In this document: in pieces, positions 52,481 to 61,849 of the stretch
Numbering within the stretch: position 1 is the stretch's first letter
Layout: each line of letters starts with the position of its first letter
NCBI GenBank assembly: GCA_038040385.1
Contig: JBBPII010000003.1
Span: 124,001-188,000, forward strand
Direction of reading: 5' to 3'
Length of the DNA stretch: 64,000 nucleotides
Source: Gilichinskyi gelida
Lineage (GTDB): Bacteria > Acidobacteriota > Thermoanaerobaculia > Gp7-AA8
Translations under genes and position numbers: made by a program
Notes under the pieces: model-generated
Told to the model about the DNA's origin: nothing
Databases searched by the model: none
What the model saw: the letters and a program-made list of their open reading frames with translations, nothing else

Positions 52481-52744
52481 GTGACCGACGACCAGCCGAT
52501 CGAGATCCCGATCGAGGAGACCTTCGATCTTCATCCCTTCCGCCCCGGCGAAGTGCGCGACGTGACCCGCGAGTACCTGGAGCAGGCGCGAGCCCGCGGC
52601 TTCCGCGAGGTGCGGCTGGTCCACGGGCGGGGCACCGGCGTGCAGCGGGCGAACGTGCAATCGCTTCTGCGCACGATCGCGTTCGTGGAGGATTTCTGGG
52701 ATGACGCGCACCTCGGCGCCACGGTCGTGGTTTTGCATCCGTAG
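52481..52744 (+). CDS. Smr-domain protein
   Basis: An 87-residue stand-alone Smr (MutS2-type) domain: ETFDLHPFRPGEV with the conserved DLH, LVHGRGTGVQ with HGRG (Smr H-G-x-G loop), and ATVVVLHP. Smr domains nick DNA or RNA. Its GTG is 33 bases from the divergent MglA gene start. The stop codon lies in the arm of the 25-bp inverted repeat. Confidence 0.85.
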   Translation: MTDDQPIEIPIEETFDLHPFRPGEVRDVTREYLEQARARGFREVRLVHGRGTGVQRANVQSLLRTIAFVEDFWDDAHLGATVVVLHP

Positions 52745-52803
52745 GGGCGCGCAGCAGCGCGCCCGGCACCCCGAGACGCGGGCGCGCTGCTGCGCGCCCC
52801 TAC
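52741..52803. repeat. Perfect 25-bp inverted repeat between smr and nadA
   Basis: Arms at 52741-52765 and 52779-52803 are exact inverse complements, with a 13-base loop. Each arm contains GGGGCGCGCAGCAGCGCG. The left arm contains the TAG stop of the Smr gene. The right arm ends 12 bases before nadA. Confidence 0.85.
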
Positions 52804-52815
52804 AATGACATCCGC

Positions 52816-53802
52816 ATGAGCACCCTTTTCGAAGAACTGAGCCGCGTCAAGACGTACGAGTACACCGAGGACGACGTGCGCGAGTTCGAGGCGCTGCACG
52901 AGGAGATCCGCGCGCTGAAGAAGGAGCGCAACGCGGTGATCGTGGCGCACAACTACTACCGCCCCGAGATCCTCAAGGTCGCGGATTTCGTCGGCGACTC
53001 GCTCGAGCTGGCGCTGATGGCGTCGAAGGTCAAGGACGCCGACGTCATCGAGTTCTGCGGGGTGCACTTCATGGCGGAGACGGCGAAAATCGTCAATCCG
53101 TCGCGCACGGTACTGCTGCCGAATCTCGCCGCGGGCTGCCAGCTCGCCGACTCCGCGCCGGCCGAGGATCTGAAGAAGCGCATCGAAGAGCTGAAGCGCG
53201 AATTTCCCGACCTGGCGGTCGTCAGCTACGTCAACACCACCGCCGCGGTGAAGGCGCTCTCCGACATCATCGTCACCTCCGCCAACGCGGCGAAGGTGGT
53301 CCGCACCCTGCCGAACAAGAACATCCTCTTCGTTCCCGACCGCAACCTGGCGCGCTACGTCGCAGAGCAATTGCCGGAGAAGAACGTGATTCCGTGGGAA
53401 GGCTTCTGCTACGTGCACCAGCAGATCACGCCGGAAGAAGTCATGCGCGTACGGGAGGCCAATCCCGACATCGAGATCCTGGTCCACCCCGAATGTCGCG
53501 CCGACGTGGCCAAGCTCGCCGACGCGGTGCTGTCGACCTCGGGCATGGTGAAGTACGCGAAGGAGCGGTCGGCGTCGCGGTTCCTGGTGGTCACCGAGTG
53601 CGGGCTCTCCGACCGCCTGGCGATGGAAGTGCCGGAAAAGACGTTCCTCAAGGGCTGCAAGCTCTGCACGTTCATGAAGGTGACGTCGCTCGAGGACGTG
53701 CGCGACTCGCTGAAGCTGATGCGCTACGAGATCGAGGTGCCGGAGGATGTGCGCGTGCCGGCGGAACGGGCGCTGCAGAGGATGTTCGAGGCGACCGCGT
53801 AA
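52816..53802 (+). CDS. nadA: Quinolinate synthase
   Basis: A 328-residue [4Fe-4S] enzyme for NAD synthesis (iminoaspartate plus dihydroxyacetone phosphate to quinolinate). The three cluster cysteines are in EFCGVHFMAETAKI, HPECRADV and GCKLCTFMK. NYYRPEILKVADFVGDS is the substrate-binding region. No nadB or nadC is nearby. Confidence 0.96.
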   Translation: MSTLFEELSRVKTYEYTEDDVREFEALHEEIRALKKERNAVIVAHNYYRPEILKVADFVGDSLELALMASKVKDADVIEFCGVHFMAETAKIVNPSRTVLLPNLAAGCQLADSAPAEDLKKRIEELKREFPDLAVVSYVNTTAAVKALSDIIVTSANAAKVVRTLPNKNILFVPDRNLARYVAEQLPEKNVIPWEGFCYVHQQITPEEVMRVREANPDIEILVHPECRADVAKLADAVLSTSGMVKYAKERSASRFLVVTECGLSDRLAMEVPEKTFLKGCKLCTFMKVTSLEDVRDSLKLMRYEIEVPEDVRVPAERALQRMFEATA

Positions 53803-53804
53803 TC

Positions 53805-53882
53805 GTTCGCCGTTGGCCGTACGGCGCTTCGCGCCTGCCGTTGACCGATGAGTCCTCGGCCAACGGTCAACAGCCAACGGTC
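53805..53882. repeat. Palindromic repeat, GCCGTTGACC family, copy D, with nested hairpin
   Basis: The left arm (53805-53847) is interrupted by GGCGCTTCGCGCC (53823-53835), a hairpin which is also the core of the repeat at 30436-30487. The right arm (53857-53882) matches the family. It separates the stops of nadA and the kinase gene. Confidence 0.75.
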
Positions 53883-56316
53883 ATCGACAGATCAACTGAT
53901 ACACCCCCACCATGTCGTCGCGCACGTCTTCCAGGTCCTGGCGCATGACGGTCACCGTGGCCTGAAACTCCGGATCGCCCTGCAGCGTGGCGAGCCACGG
54001 ATGGCGCACCCACGCGTACCAGGTTCTGTCGCCCAGCTCGGCGGCGCGCTTGGTCCACTTCACGGCGTTGTCGCGGTCGCCGAGCTTCGCGTAGCAGAAC
54101 GCCTGGCGCATCGACGCCCAGTGGTTGCGGTTCGCTTCGGCCTCGAAGGTCCGCAGCAGCGCCACGCATGTAGCCTTGTCGCCGTTCGCGGCGGCGATCA
54201 TGGCCTTGAGACTCTTGCCGAGGTAGTGCTGCGGGACGAGGGAGACGACCTGCTGCGTCTCCGATTCAGCACCGGCGATGTTGCCGTTGATCAGGAAGGC
54301 GTTGGCGCGGATGTCGTGGCCGGCGAGCGCGGTGTCGCGCGACGCCAGCGCCGCCTGCGACGCCTTGAGCGCCCCCTCGGGGTCGATGGCGTTGACGTAC
54401 CAGTAGCCGCGTGTCTTGGCGTCGCCGGAGTTCGGGTCGAGCCGCACCATCTTGTCGCCGACGCACTGCGCCTTCTGCGTGTCGCCCACGGCGATGAAAT
54501 AGCCGGCGACGGAGTTGAGGGCATGCGGCTCGTTCGGATTGAGACGCAGCGCGGCGAGATACTCGCGCGCCGACTCGCGGAAGCGGCCCGGCGAGTGGGC
54601 GAACGCGCGCCCGAGCGCCAGATGCGCGGCGGGGAGATTCGGATCGAGCCTTACCGCCTGGCGCGCAAACCAAACCGCGCGCTCGGCCGCGTCGGGCTCG
54701 TGGATCAGCCCGCGCGCCAGTCCGAGGGAATAGCCGATGGCCAGATCGGCGTACGCGGCGGCGAAATTCGGATCCATGGCCACCGCGCGCTTCAGCGACC
54801 CGATCTGCGTCTGATACTCCGACGGCACCAGGCTGCCGGTCACCGCGCGCGCCTTGAGGTATTCCTCGTACGCCTTCGGACTCGACGACCGCGCCTCCGA
54901 CGCGCTGCCGGGACGCTCGACGCCGAGCTTCTGATTGAGTCCGGCCAGCGTGTGCGATGAGACATCGTCGATCAGCTTGAGGAGATCGGAGCGATTGCCG
55001 TTCACCGTGTCGGCCCAGACGTTGTATCCGGTGCGCGAGTCGGTGAGCTGCAGATTGACGCGAACGAGATCGCCGGCGGCGAGGAAGCGCCCTTCGAGCA
55101 GGCCGTCGACGTGCAGCCGCTCGCTCGCGGTCTTGAAGTCGACCTTGTTCTTGCGGAAGTCGACGACCGCGGAGGTCGGCCGCACCTGCAGCGATGGGAT
55201 CTGCTGCAGCTTGGTCACCAGCGCGTCCGCGAGGCCGACCGAGAGGAAGTCGTCCTTGGCGTTGTTGGAGATGTTCTCCAGCGGCATGACCGCCATGGAG
55301 CGGATCGGGCCGAGGGCGGAGGGAGGAAGGTCTTCGGCCGGCGGACGTTGCCCCTGGCCGATCATGTAGAGAACGGCCCCGCCGGCGAGGAGTGCGGCGA
55401 GGATGGCGATCGCCCGCAGCCAATGCCGCGGACGGGTGCGGCCGATCGTGCTGCGCGACGGCGTGGGCAGCGAGAAGCGCGCGGTCGGCGTGTCGATCTC
55501 GTCCAGATCCGATAGCAGATCGCCCGCATTCTGATAGCGCTGCTTCGGGTCCTTCTGCAGCAGTTTGCCGATGATCTTCGCCGCCACGTTGGAAAAAGCC
55601 GGGTCGACCGCCACGAACGGCTCCGGCTCCGCGTCGCGCACTTTCTCCAGCACCAGCAGCGGCGCCTCGGCGTTGAATGGGAGCTGTCCGGTCGCCATCT
55701 GATAGAGGATGACGCCGACCGAGAAGAGATCGCTCCGCTCGTCGGCCGACTGCCCGCGAGCCTGCTCCGGCGAGAGGTAATGCAGCGTCCCGAAGAAGCG
55801 GTTCGAAGACTGCTCCGGCGAGTGCAGCAGGTCCCGCTGCAGCGCCTTCGCCAGTCCGAAGTCGAGGATCTTCACCTGGCCGGTCGGCTCGATGATGATG
55901 TTCGCCGGCTTCAGGTCGCGATGGACGACCCCGCCGCCGTGCGCAGCGGCTACTCCGGAGGCGATCTGCTTGGCGATGGACATGAACTCGCCGGCCTCGA
56001 GCGGGCGCCGCCGCATGCGCTGGGTCAGCGTCTCCCCCTCGCAGTACTCCATGACGATGAAGGGAATGCCCTCAGGCGTCTCGCCGACCTCGTAAATGGT
56101 GGCGATGTTCGGGTGGCGGATCGACGCGGCGGTGCGCGCCTCGCGCATGAAGCGCGCGCGGCGATCGTCGGCGGCTAAGTCTTCAGAGTGTAGAACTTTG
56201 ACCGCGACGCTCCGGCCGAGCCTCTCGTCGCGGGCCAGATAGACCGTCCCCATCCCGCCCTTGCCGAGGATACGGACAACCTGGAAGCGGTCAACAGTTT
56301 GCGGAAGCTCGGGCAT
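53881..56316 (-). CDS. Membrane Ser/Thr protein kinase with TolB-like and TPR sensor domains
   Basis: An 811-residue protein. Kinase domain 10-275: GKGGMGTVY P-loop, catalytic Lys40, VHRDLKPAN with Asp134, and DFG. A transmembrane segment lies near 300-320 (AIAILAALLAGGAVLYMIG). Next is a TolB N/FlgO-like region (MAVMPLENISNNAKDDFLSV, then GLADALVTKLQQ) and about eight TPR-like repeats to residue 811. This layout, common in acidobacteria, places the sensor outside the membrane. The start lies in a shared region with the divergent giant regulator. Confidence 0.93.
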   Translation of the reverse strand: MPELPQTVDRFQVVRILGKGGMGTVYLARDERLGRSVAVKVLHSEDLAADDRRARFMREARTAASIRHPNIATIYEVGETPEGIPFIVMEYCEGETLTQRMRRRPLEAGEFMSIAKQIASGVAAAHGGGVVHRDLKPANIIIEPTGQVKILDFGLAKALQRDLLHSPEQSSNRFFGTLHYLSPEQARGQSADERSDLFSVGVILYQMATGQLPFNAEAPLLVLEKVRDAEPEPFVAVDPAFSNVAAKIIGKLLQKDPKQRYQNAGDLLSDLDEIDTPTARFSLPTPSRSTIGRTRPRHWLRAIAILAALLAGGAVLYMIGQGQRPPAEDLPPSALGPIRSMAVMPLENISNNAKDDFLSVGLADALVTKLQQIPSLQVRPTSAVVDFRKNKVDFKTASERLHVDGLLEGRFLAAGDLVRVNLQLTDSRTGYNVWADTVNGNRSDLLKLIDDVSSHTLAGLNQKLGVERPGSASEARSSSPKAYEEYLKARAVTGSLVPSEYQTQIGSLKRAVAMDPNFAAAYADLAIGYSLGLARGLIHEPDAAERAVWFARQAVRLDPNLPAAHLALGRAFAHSPGRFRESAREYLAALRLNPNEPHALNSVAGYFIAVGDTQKAQCVGDKMVRLDPNSGDAKTRGYWYVNAIDPEGALKASQAALASRDTALAGHDIRANAFLINGNIAGAESETQQVVSLVPQHYLGKSLKAMIAAANGDKATCVALLRTFEAEANRNHWASMRQAFCYAKLGDRDNAVKWTKRAAELGDRTWYAWVRHPWLATLQGDPEFQATVTVMRQDLEDVRDDMVGVYQLICR

Positions 56317-56340
56317 GCCGGACGAGGGGCATTGTAGCGG

Positions 56341-56420
56341 TTGCGGGGTCTCGCAGTCTCGCGGTCTCGGGGTGGAGTGGCTCTCCGAGACCGCGCGACC
56401 TCGAGACCCCGTAACCCCAC
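56341..56420. repeat. GGGGTCTCGCGGTCTCG-type hairpin
   Basis: The left arm contains GCGGGGTCTCGCAGTCTCGC and the right arm GACCTCGAGACCCCGTAAC, imperfect inverse complements around GGAGTGGCTCTCC. It is of the same family as the inverted repeats around hicAB. It lies in the divergent gap (56317-56494) between the two kinase genes; no clear promoter is seen there. Confidence 0.75.
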
Positions 56421-56494
56421 CTGGTCGCCTTTCTGACCCGCTCCCAGAAAAATGGGTTATTCTCTCACCCGTTCACAGAAACTTTTCCGAGCCC

Positions 56495-59400
56495 ATGAGC
56501 ACCGTCGAGACGCTCCTCCCGGAGCTGCAGCTTCCGCCGCGCTATCAGGTCCGCTCTGTCCTCAAAGAAACCCCGGCCACGACGGTCTATCGAGTCTACG
56601 ACGCCTCCTCAAAGCGCGACGTGGCGATGAAGATCCTGCGGCACGAGCTGTCCGAGCCGCAGCAAATGCTCCGCTTCAAGACCGAGTTTTCCACGCTCGC
56701 GTCGTTGGAGCATCCGAGCATCATCAAGGTCTTCGATTTCGGCCTGCTGCCGGACCGCTTCCCCTACTTCACGATGGAGTTCTTCTCCGGGAAGAGGATC
56801 TCGGAGTACTTCGACGGCCACAGTTGGGACGCGCTCTACGACGTAATCCTGCAGATCGCCGCCGGCCTCCATCACATCCATCACCTCGGCATCATCCATC
56901 TCGACCTCAAGCCGTCGAACATCCTGGTGGACGAGCACGGCAAGGCGAAGATCATGGACTTCGGCGTGGCCGTGGAGAGCCATCAGGTGCTCGACCGCCA
57001 GATCCGCGGCACGCTGCACTACATGGCGCCGGAGGTCCTGCGGCAGGACCGCGTCGACTCGCGCGCCGATCTTTATGCGCTCGGCATGACGCTGTACGAG
57101 ACGGTGACCGGCGCGCTGCCCGGCTACGGCAAGGCGCCGATCGACGTCATCCGCATGCATCTCGACGACGACATTCGCCCGCCGTCGGCGATCAATCCGC
57201 GCGTCCCCGCGGAGCTCGAGCGGATCATCGTGAAGCTGCTGGAGAAAGATCCGCGGCATCGCTACGCTTCGGCGGCCGCGCTGCTGCAGGAGGTCGCCGA
57301 CGCCGCCGGCCGGACCGCGCCCGCGGGCGAGCTGCTGGTGGGCAAGGGCGAGCTATACGCGGCGCCTCTCATCGGGCGGAAACACGAAGTGTCACAACTG
57401 ATGTCGCTCATCGTCGAGGCCCGCGAGGGGCGCGGCAGCGGCGCGATCCTGGCGGGGGCGGAGGGGATGGGGAAGAGCCGCATCGTCCGCGACGCCACTC
57501 TCCGCGCGCAACTCGACGGCGCGCGCGTCTTCTGCGGGCGTTGCCCCATCAACCGCAAGAGCATCTACGCTCCCTTCTTCGAGATCTTCGAGCAGATGGT
57601 GACCGCGGTGAACCCGACGGCCGACGTCGCCGCGGAGATCCGCCGCCTGCTGCGGCCGGTGGTCACCGCGGCGAGCGGCGAGGAAGCGGCGCCGTCGACC
57701 GGGCAGAAGTACCGCCTCTACAACCGCATCGTGCAATCGATGCAGGACATGTACGGCTTCCTCAGCGCCGCGCACACCAGCGGCTCGCCGCTGATCCTGG
57801 TCATCGAAGACTTGCAGTGGGCTGATCCATCGACTGCGGAGCTCTTCACCTTCCTGGTCGGCGAAGCGCGGCAGAACAAGCTGCTGGTCATCGGCACGCT
57901 GACCATCGACCCGGGCGCCGACGGAGGCGGCAACGCGCTGCTGGCGACGTGGGAGCAGCGTGCGCGCGATGCGAACTTCCCACTGCTGCGCGTCGATTCG
58001 CTCAACGAGCCGATGGTGCGCGAGCACCTGCAGTCGCTGCTCGGCGAGCAGAACGTCTCCGACGAGTTCGTCCGCTGGATGCTGTGGGAGTCGGCCGGGT
58101 CGCCGCTCAACATCCGGCGCGTGGTCGACTACCTCATCGCCCACGACTACCTCCGCTGGCAGCCGGCGGGGTGGGTGGCGGACATCGAGCGCCTGCGCGG
58201 GCTGCGCATCCCGGGCGGAGCGGCGTCGATCCTGATGGAGAAGGTCGACGCGCTGGCGCCTAACGAGCGCGGTGCGCTGGAGGCGGCGGCCGTATTCGGC
58301 GAAGTCTCCGACGTCGATCTGCTGACCAGCGTGGGCGCGCCTACACGCGAAGAGACCTACGTCGCCCTGCGCTCGGTGATCGAGCAGGGTCTGCTCGACG
58401 AGTCGTCGGACGGCAAGACCGTCACCTTCCCGCAGATTCATCTGCGCGACGCGATCTACAACGCCATGACCGAGCGCCGCCGCGCGGAGCTGCACCAGCG
58501 GGCGGCGAACGCCCTGGAGCCGGCCCTCGCAGCGGGCGCGCAGCAGCTCCTCGGCCAGGTGGCGTTCCACTTCGCCCGCGCCAACGACACGGTCAAAGGC
58601 ATCCGCTACTCGGTCGAGGCCGGCGACCTCGCCATGCGCACCGTCGCCCATCAGGAGGCGACGGACTTCTTCCGCAGCGCGCTGGAGCTGATGGACCTCG
58701 CCGGCGTCGAGGAAGCGAAGAAGGCCGAGGTGCGCGAGAAGCTCGCCGACGCCTACTACCGCAATAACGATTACCGCAGCGCGATGTCGGCGTACCACTA
58801 CCTGCTCAAGAGCATTCAGGCGCGCAGCAAGGACGACGCGCCCAGCGGCGATCTCGCCCGGGTGATGAAGAAGATCGGCAAGGTGCTGGCCAAGCGCGGC
58901 GAGCAGGACGCGGCGCTCTCGTACTTCCAGAACGCGCTCGCTCAGTTCGAGAGCCTCGGCGAGACGCTGGAAGTGGCCGAGCTGCTCAACCGCAGCGCGG
59001 CGCTGCATCGGGAGAAGGACGACTACGAAGGGGCACGCGTCATCTCCGAGCGCGCCTTGCAACTGCTCGAGGGACGCGAGCCGAACATCGTCTACGCCTA
59101 CGTCAAGAACATGCTCGGCTGCATCGAGTTCAACCTCGGCAACTGGCAGAAGGCGAAGGCGCTCCTGCTCGAATCGCTGCATCTCGGCAACACGCTGGCC
59201 TCCGAGCAGCTCTGCAAGGTGGCCTCCACCAACCTCGGCAACACGCTCTGGAAGCTCGGCGACTGGAAGAGCGCCCTGCAGTACTTCAAGCTCAACCTGC
59301 AGCTCTCCGAGGAGCAGGGCGATCTCTGGAACCTGATCACCGCGTACAACAACGTCGGGGTCATCGAGTTCGGACGCGGCAACTTCCAGACCGCGGCGGA

Positions 59401-61783
59401 GTACTTCGAGAAGAGCGTGCGCATCGACGAGAAGATCGGCGCGCTGGAGAACGAGGCGCTGGCGCGCGAGAACCTGGCCGAGGCGTTGGAGATGCTCGGG
59501 CAGTGGAACAACGCGCTGGTGCAGTACAACCGCTGTCTCAGCCTGCAGGGGTTCGACGAGACTCGCGCATCGCGCACCTCGGTCTACATCCCCATGGCCC
59601 GCCTGACGAATAAGAAGGGCGACATCGCCAAGGCGCTGGAGTACGGACAGAAGGCGCTGTCCGCCGCCGAGCGCGCGCGCGACGAAGACCTGATGGCCGA
59701 GGCGTGCTACGTGCTGGCTCAGATCGAGGATGAGCGCGAGAACTACGCCGATGCCGAGCGCCACCTCGAGCGCGCCATGACCATCTTCGAGGCCCACCAG
59801 ACCACCCAGGGCCTGACCCGCGCGCACACCGCGGCGGCCAGCCTGGCGTTCTCGCAGCAGCGCATCGACGACGCCGTCCGCCACGCGGAGATCGGCGCCA
59901 AGTGCGCCGCGCAGCTCGACGACCGCTTCAACATGGCGAAGAACGACTGGATGTGGGGCAAGATTCTGTCGTTCAAAGGCGACCGCGGCGCGGCGAACGC
60001 GAAGTTCGAAGCCGCGCGCGCCACCTTCGAGGAGCTGGAGACGCCGTACGAGCTCGGGCGGCTGCTGTTCGACGTCGGCCTGCTCAAAGATGAACCGGAG
60101 GAGGCGACGCAGACCATTCGCTTGGCGATCCGCATCTTCGAGCGCCTCGACGCCACGCACGACCTGGAGCGCGCTCGCGGCGCGCTGTTCCGCATCAAGC
60201 CCGCCGGCAAGGCCCCCGACAGCGGCGTGGTCGGACTCTACGAAGTGGTCAAGATCATCAACTCGACGCTCAATCTCGAGGAAGTGCTCAACCGCGTCCT
60301 CGATCTGGCCATCCGCCGGCTGCGCGCCGAGCGCGGCATGATCCTCCTGCTCGATCCCATCACCAGCGCGCTCCGCACGCGCGTGGTGCGCAACATCAAG
60401 GAAGGGGAGGGGGACTCGAAGCGCTCGCCGCAGTCGATCGTCAAGGAAGTGATCACCAGCGGGCAGGCCATCATGTCCGCCGACGCCCGCGCGGACGCGC
60501 GCTTCGTGGAGTCGGAGTCGGTCATCGCCGAGAACATCCTCTCCATCGTCTGCGTCCCGCTCATCATCCGCGAGCGCATCGCCGGCGCGATTTACGTCGA
60601 TCACCGCCAGGCGCGGCATCTCTTCTCGCAGAAGGACCTCAGCTTCCTCGAGGCGTTCGCCGATCAGGCGGCCATCGCCATCGAGAACGCCCGGCTGTAC
60701 GAGGAGCTGGAGGAGGCGCGCACGCGCCTGTCGCTGGAGAACGAGTCGCTGCGCCGCGAGGTGCTCGTGGAGAAGCATCTCGACTCCATCGTCGGGCAGT
60801 CGGAGGTGGTGGCGAAGATCCAGTTCTCCATCCGCAAGGCCGCCAGCGGGCACTCCACGGTGCTGCTGCGCGGCGAGTCGGGGACCGGGAAGGGGCTGGT
60901 GGCCCGCATCATCCACAACATCTCGCCGCGGCGGAACGGACCGTTCATCAAGTTCAACTGCGCGGCAATGCCGGAGACGCTGGCGGAGTCGGAGCTGTTC
61001 GGCCACGAGAAGGGGGCGTTCACCGGCGCCGACCGCCGCAAGCTCGGACGATTCGAGCTGGCCAACGGCGGGACGATCTTCCTCGACGAGATCGGCAAGG
61101 TGTCGGTGTCCATCCAGGCCAAGCTGCTGCGCGTGGTCGAGGACAAGGAGTTCGAGCGCGTTGGCGGTACACAGACCATCAAGACCGACGTCAAGATCAT
61201 CGCCGCCACGAACCTCGACATCGAGAAAGCCATCGAGCAGGGCGTCTTCCGCGAAGATCTCTACTACCGCCTCAACATCATCCCCCTCCATCTCCCGCCG
61301 CTGCGCGAGCGGAAGGACGACATCCCGACGCTGGCCGAGTTCTTCATCAAGAAGATCTGCAAGGACCTCGGCGTGGAGACCAAGCGCCTCGAGCACGGCG
61401 TGCTGGACCTCTTCCTCCGCTACAACTGGCCGGGCAACATCCGCGAGCTGGAGGCGACGCTGCATCGCGCGATCGTGATGTCGAACGACGAAACGATCAC
61501 TCGCCACGATTTCTACGGCCTCTTCGCCGAGCTCGGCGCGGTGGTCGCCGCCAGCGGCGCGCCGTCGCCGATGCCGGCGTCGATGCTCAATCCGATGATC
61601 GCCAAGATGGACATCACCGGCGACGTCTACGACGACGTGATCTCCTCGGTGGATCGCCAGCTCATCGAGCGCGCGCTCGAGTCCTCCGGCGGCCGCATCC
61701 GCGAAGCCGCGCGCCGCCTCGGCCTGGCCCGCAACACGCTGAAGGCGAAGATTCAGAAGTACAACATCGTCGTGCGGGATTAG
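56495..61783 (+). CDS. Giant Ser/Thr kinase-ATPase-TPR-GAF-sigma54 activator
   Basis: A 1762-residue protein. Kinase-like domain 20-290: Lys46, IIHLDLKPSN (Asp137, HLD not HRD), DFG at 155-157; the glycine-rich loop is degenerate (LKETPATTVY). A STAND/AAA-type ATPase follows, with Walker A GAEGMGKS near 320. TPR repeats fill about 700-1230. A GAF domain is at about 1245-1400. The sigma54-activation AAA+ domain has Walker A GESGTGKG near 1460, GAFTGA near 1506, Walker B TIFLDEIG and arginine-finger region FREDLYYRLNI. The C-terminus is a Fis-type helix-turn-helix (GGRIREAARRLGLARNTLK). ATG 56495 is chosen; the open frame upstream crosses a hairpin. Confidence 0.93.
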   Translation: MSTVETLLPELQLPPRYQVRSVLKETPATTVYRVYDASSKRDVAMKILRHELSEPQQMLRFKTEFSTLASLEHPSIIKVFDFGLLPDRFPYFTMEFFSGKRISEYFDGHSWDALYDVILQIAAGLHHIHHLGIIHLDLKPSNILVDEHGKAKIMDFGVAVESHQVLDRQIRGTLHYMAPEVLRQDRVDSRADLYALGMTLYETVTGALPGYGKAPIDVIRMHLDDDIRPPSAINPRVPAELERIIVKLLEKDPRHRYASAAALLQEVADAAGRTAPAGELLVGKGELYAAPLIGRKHEVSQLMSLIVEAREGRGSGAILAGAEGMGKSRIVRDATLRAQLDGARVFCGRCPINRKSIYAPFFEIFEQMVTAVNPTADVAAEIRRLLRPVVTAASGEEAAPSTGQKYRLYNRIVQSMQDMYGFLSAAHTSGSPLILVIEDLQWADPSTAELFTFLVGEARQNKLLVIGTLTIDPGADGGGNALLATWEQRARDANFPLLRVDSLNEPMVREHLQSLLGEQNVSDEFVRWMLWESAGSPLNIRRVVDYLIAHDYLRWQPAGWVADIERLRGLRIPGGAASILMEKVDALAPNERGALEAAAVFGEVSDVDLLTSVGAPTREETYVALRSVIEQGLLDESSDGKTVTFPQIHLRDAIYNAMTERRRAELHQRAANALEPALAAGAQQLLGQVAFHFARANDTVKGIRYSVEAGDLAMRTVAHQEATDFFRSALELMDLAGVEEAKKAEVREKLADAYYRNNDYRSAMSAYHYLLKSIQARSKDDAPSGDLARVMKKIGKVLAKRGEQDAALSYFQNALAQFESLGETLEVAELLNRSAALHREKDDYEGARVISERALQLLEGREPNIVYAYVKNMLGCIEFNLGNWQKAKALLLESLHLGNTLASEQLCKVASTNLGNTLWKLGDWKSALQYFKLNLQLSEEQGDLWNLITAYNNVGVIEFGRGNFQTAAEYFEKSVRIDEKIGALENEALARENLAEALEMLGQWNNALVQYNRCLSLQGFDETRASRTSVYIPMARLTNKKGDIAKALEYGQKALSAAERARDEDLMAEACYVLAQIEDERENYADAERHLERAMTIFEAHQTTQGLTRAHTAAASLAFSQQRIDDAVRHAEIGAKCAAQLDDRFNMAKNDWMWGKILSFKGDRGAANAKFEAARATFEELETPYELGRLLFDVGLLKDEPEEATQTIRLAIRIFERLDATHDLERARGALFRIKPAGKAPDSGVVGLYEVVKIINSTLNLEEVLNRVLDLAIRRLRAERGMILLLDPITSALRTRVVRNIKEGEGDSKRSPQSIVKEVITSGQAIMSADARADARFVESESVIAENILSIVCVPLIIRERIAGAIYVDHRQARHLFSQKDLSFLEAFADQAAIAIENARLYEELEEARTRLSLENESLRREVLVEKHLDSIVGQSEVVAKIQFSIRKAASGHSTVLLRGESGTGKGLVARIIHNISPRRNGPFIKFNCAAMPETLAESELFGHEKGAFTGADRRKLGRFELANGGTIFLDEIGKVSVSIQAKLLRVVEDKEFERVGGTQTIKTDVKIIAATNLDIEKAIEQGVFREDLYYRLNIIPLHLPPLRERKDDIPTLAEFFIKKICKDLGVETKRLEHGVLDLFLRYNWPGNIRELEATLHRAIVMSNDETITRHDFYGLFAELGAVVAASGAPSPMPASMLNPMIAKMDITGDVYDDVISSVDRQLIERALESSGGRIREAARRLGLARNTLKAKIQKYNIVVRD

Positions 61784-61846
61784 GTTCACCGTTGACTGTT
61801 GGCCGTTGACCGTTTACAAGCAAACGGTCAACGGCCAACGGCGAAC
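61784..61846. repeat. Palindromic repeat, GCCGTTGACC family, copy E
   Basis: Arms 61784-61815 and 61822-61846 start directly after the stop of the giant activator and end 3 bases before the next gene's ATG. Units are GTTGACTGTTGGCCGTTGACC and the inverse complement. Confidence 0.8.
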
Positions 61847-61849
61847 GAA

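Noticed and set aside
57392..61789. A 1465-codon minus-strand open frame opposite the giant activator
   Set aside because: It is the high-GC mirror of the real gene. Composition is Arg/Leu/Asp-rich, with no domain.
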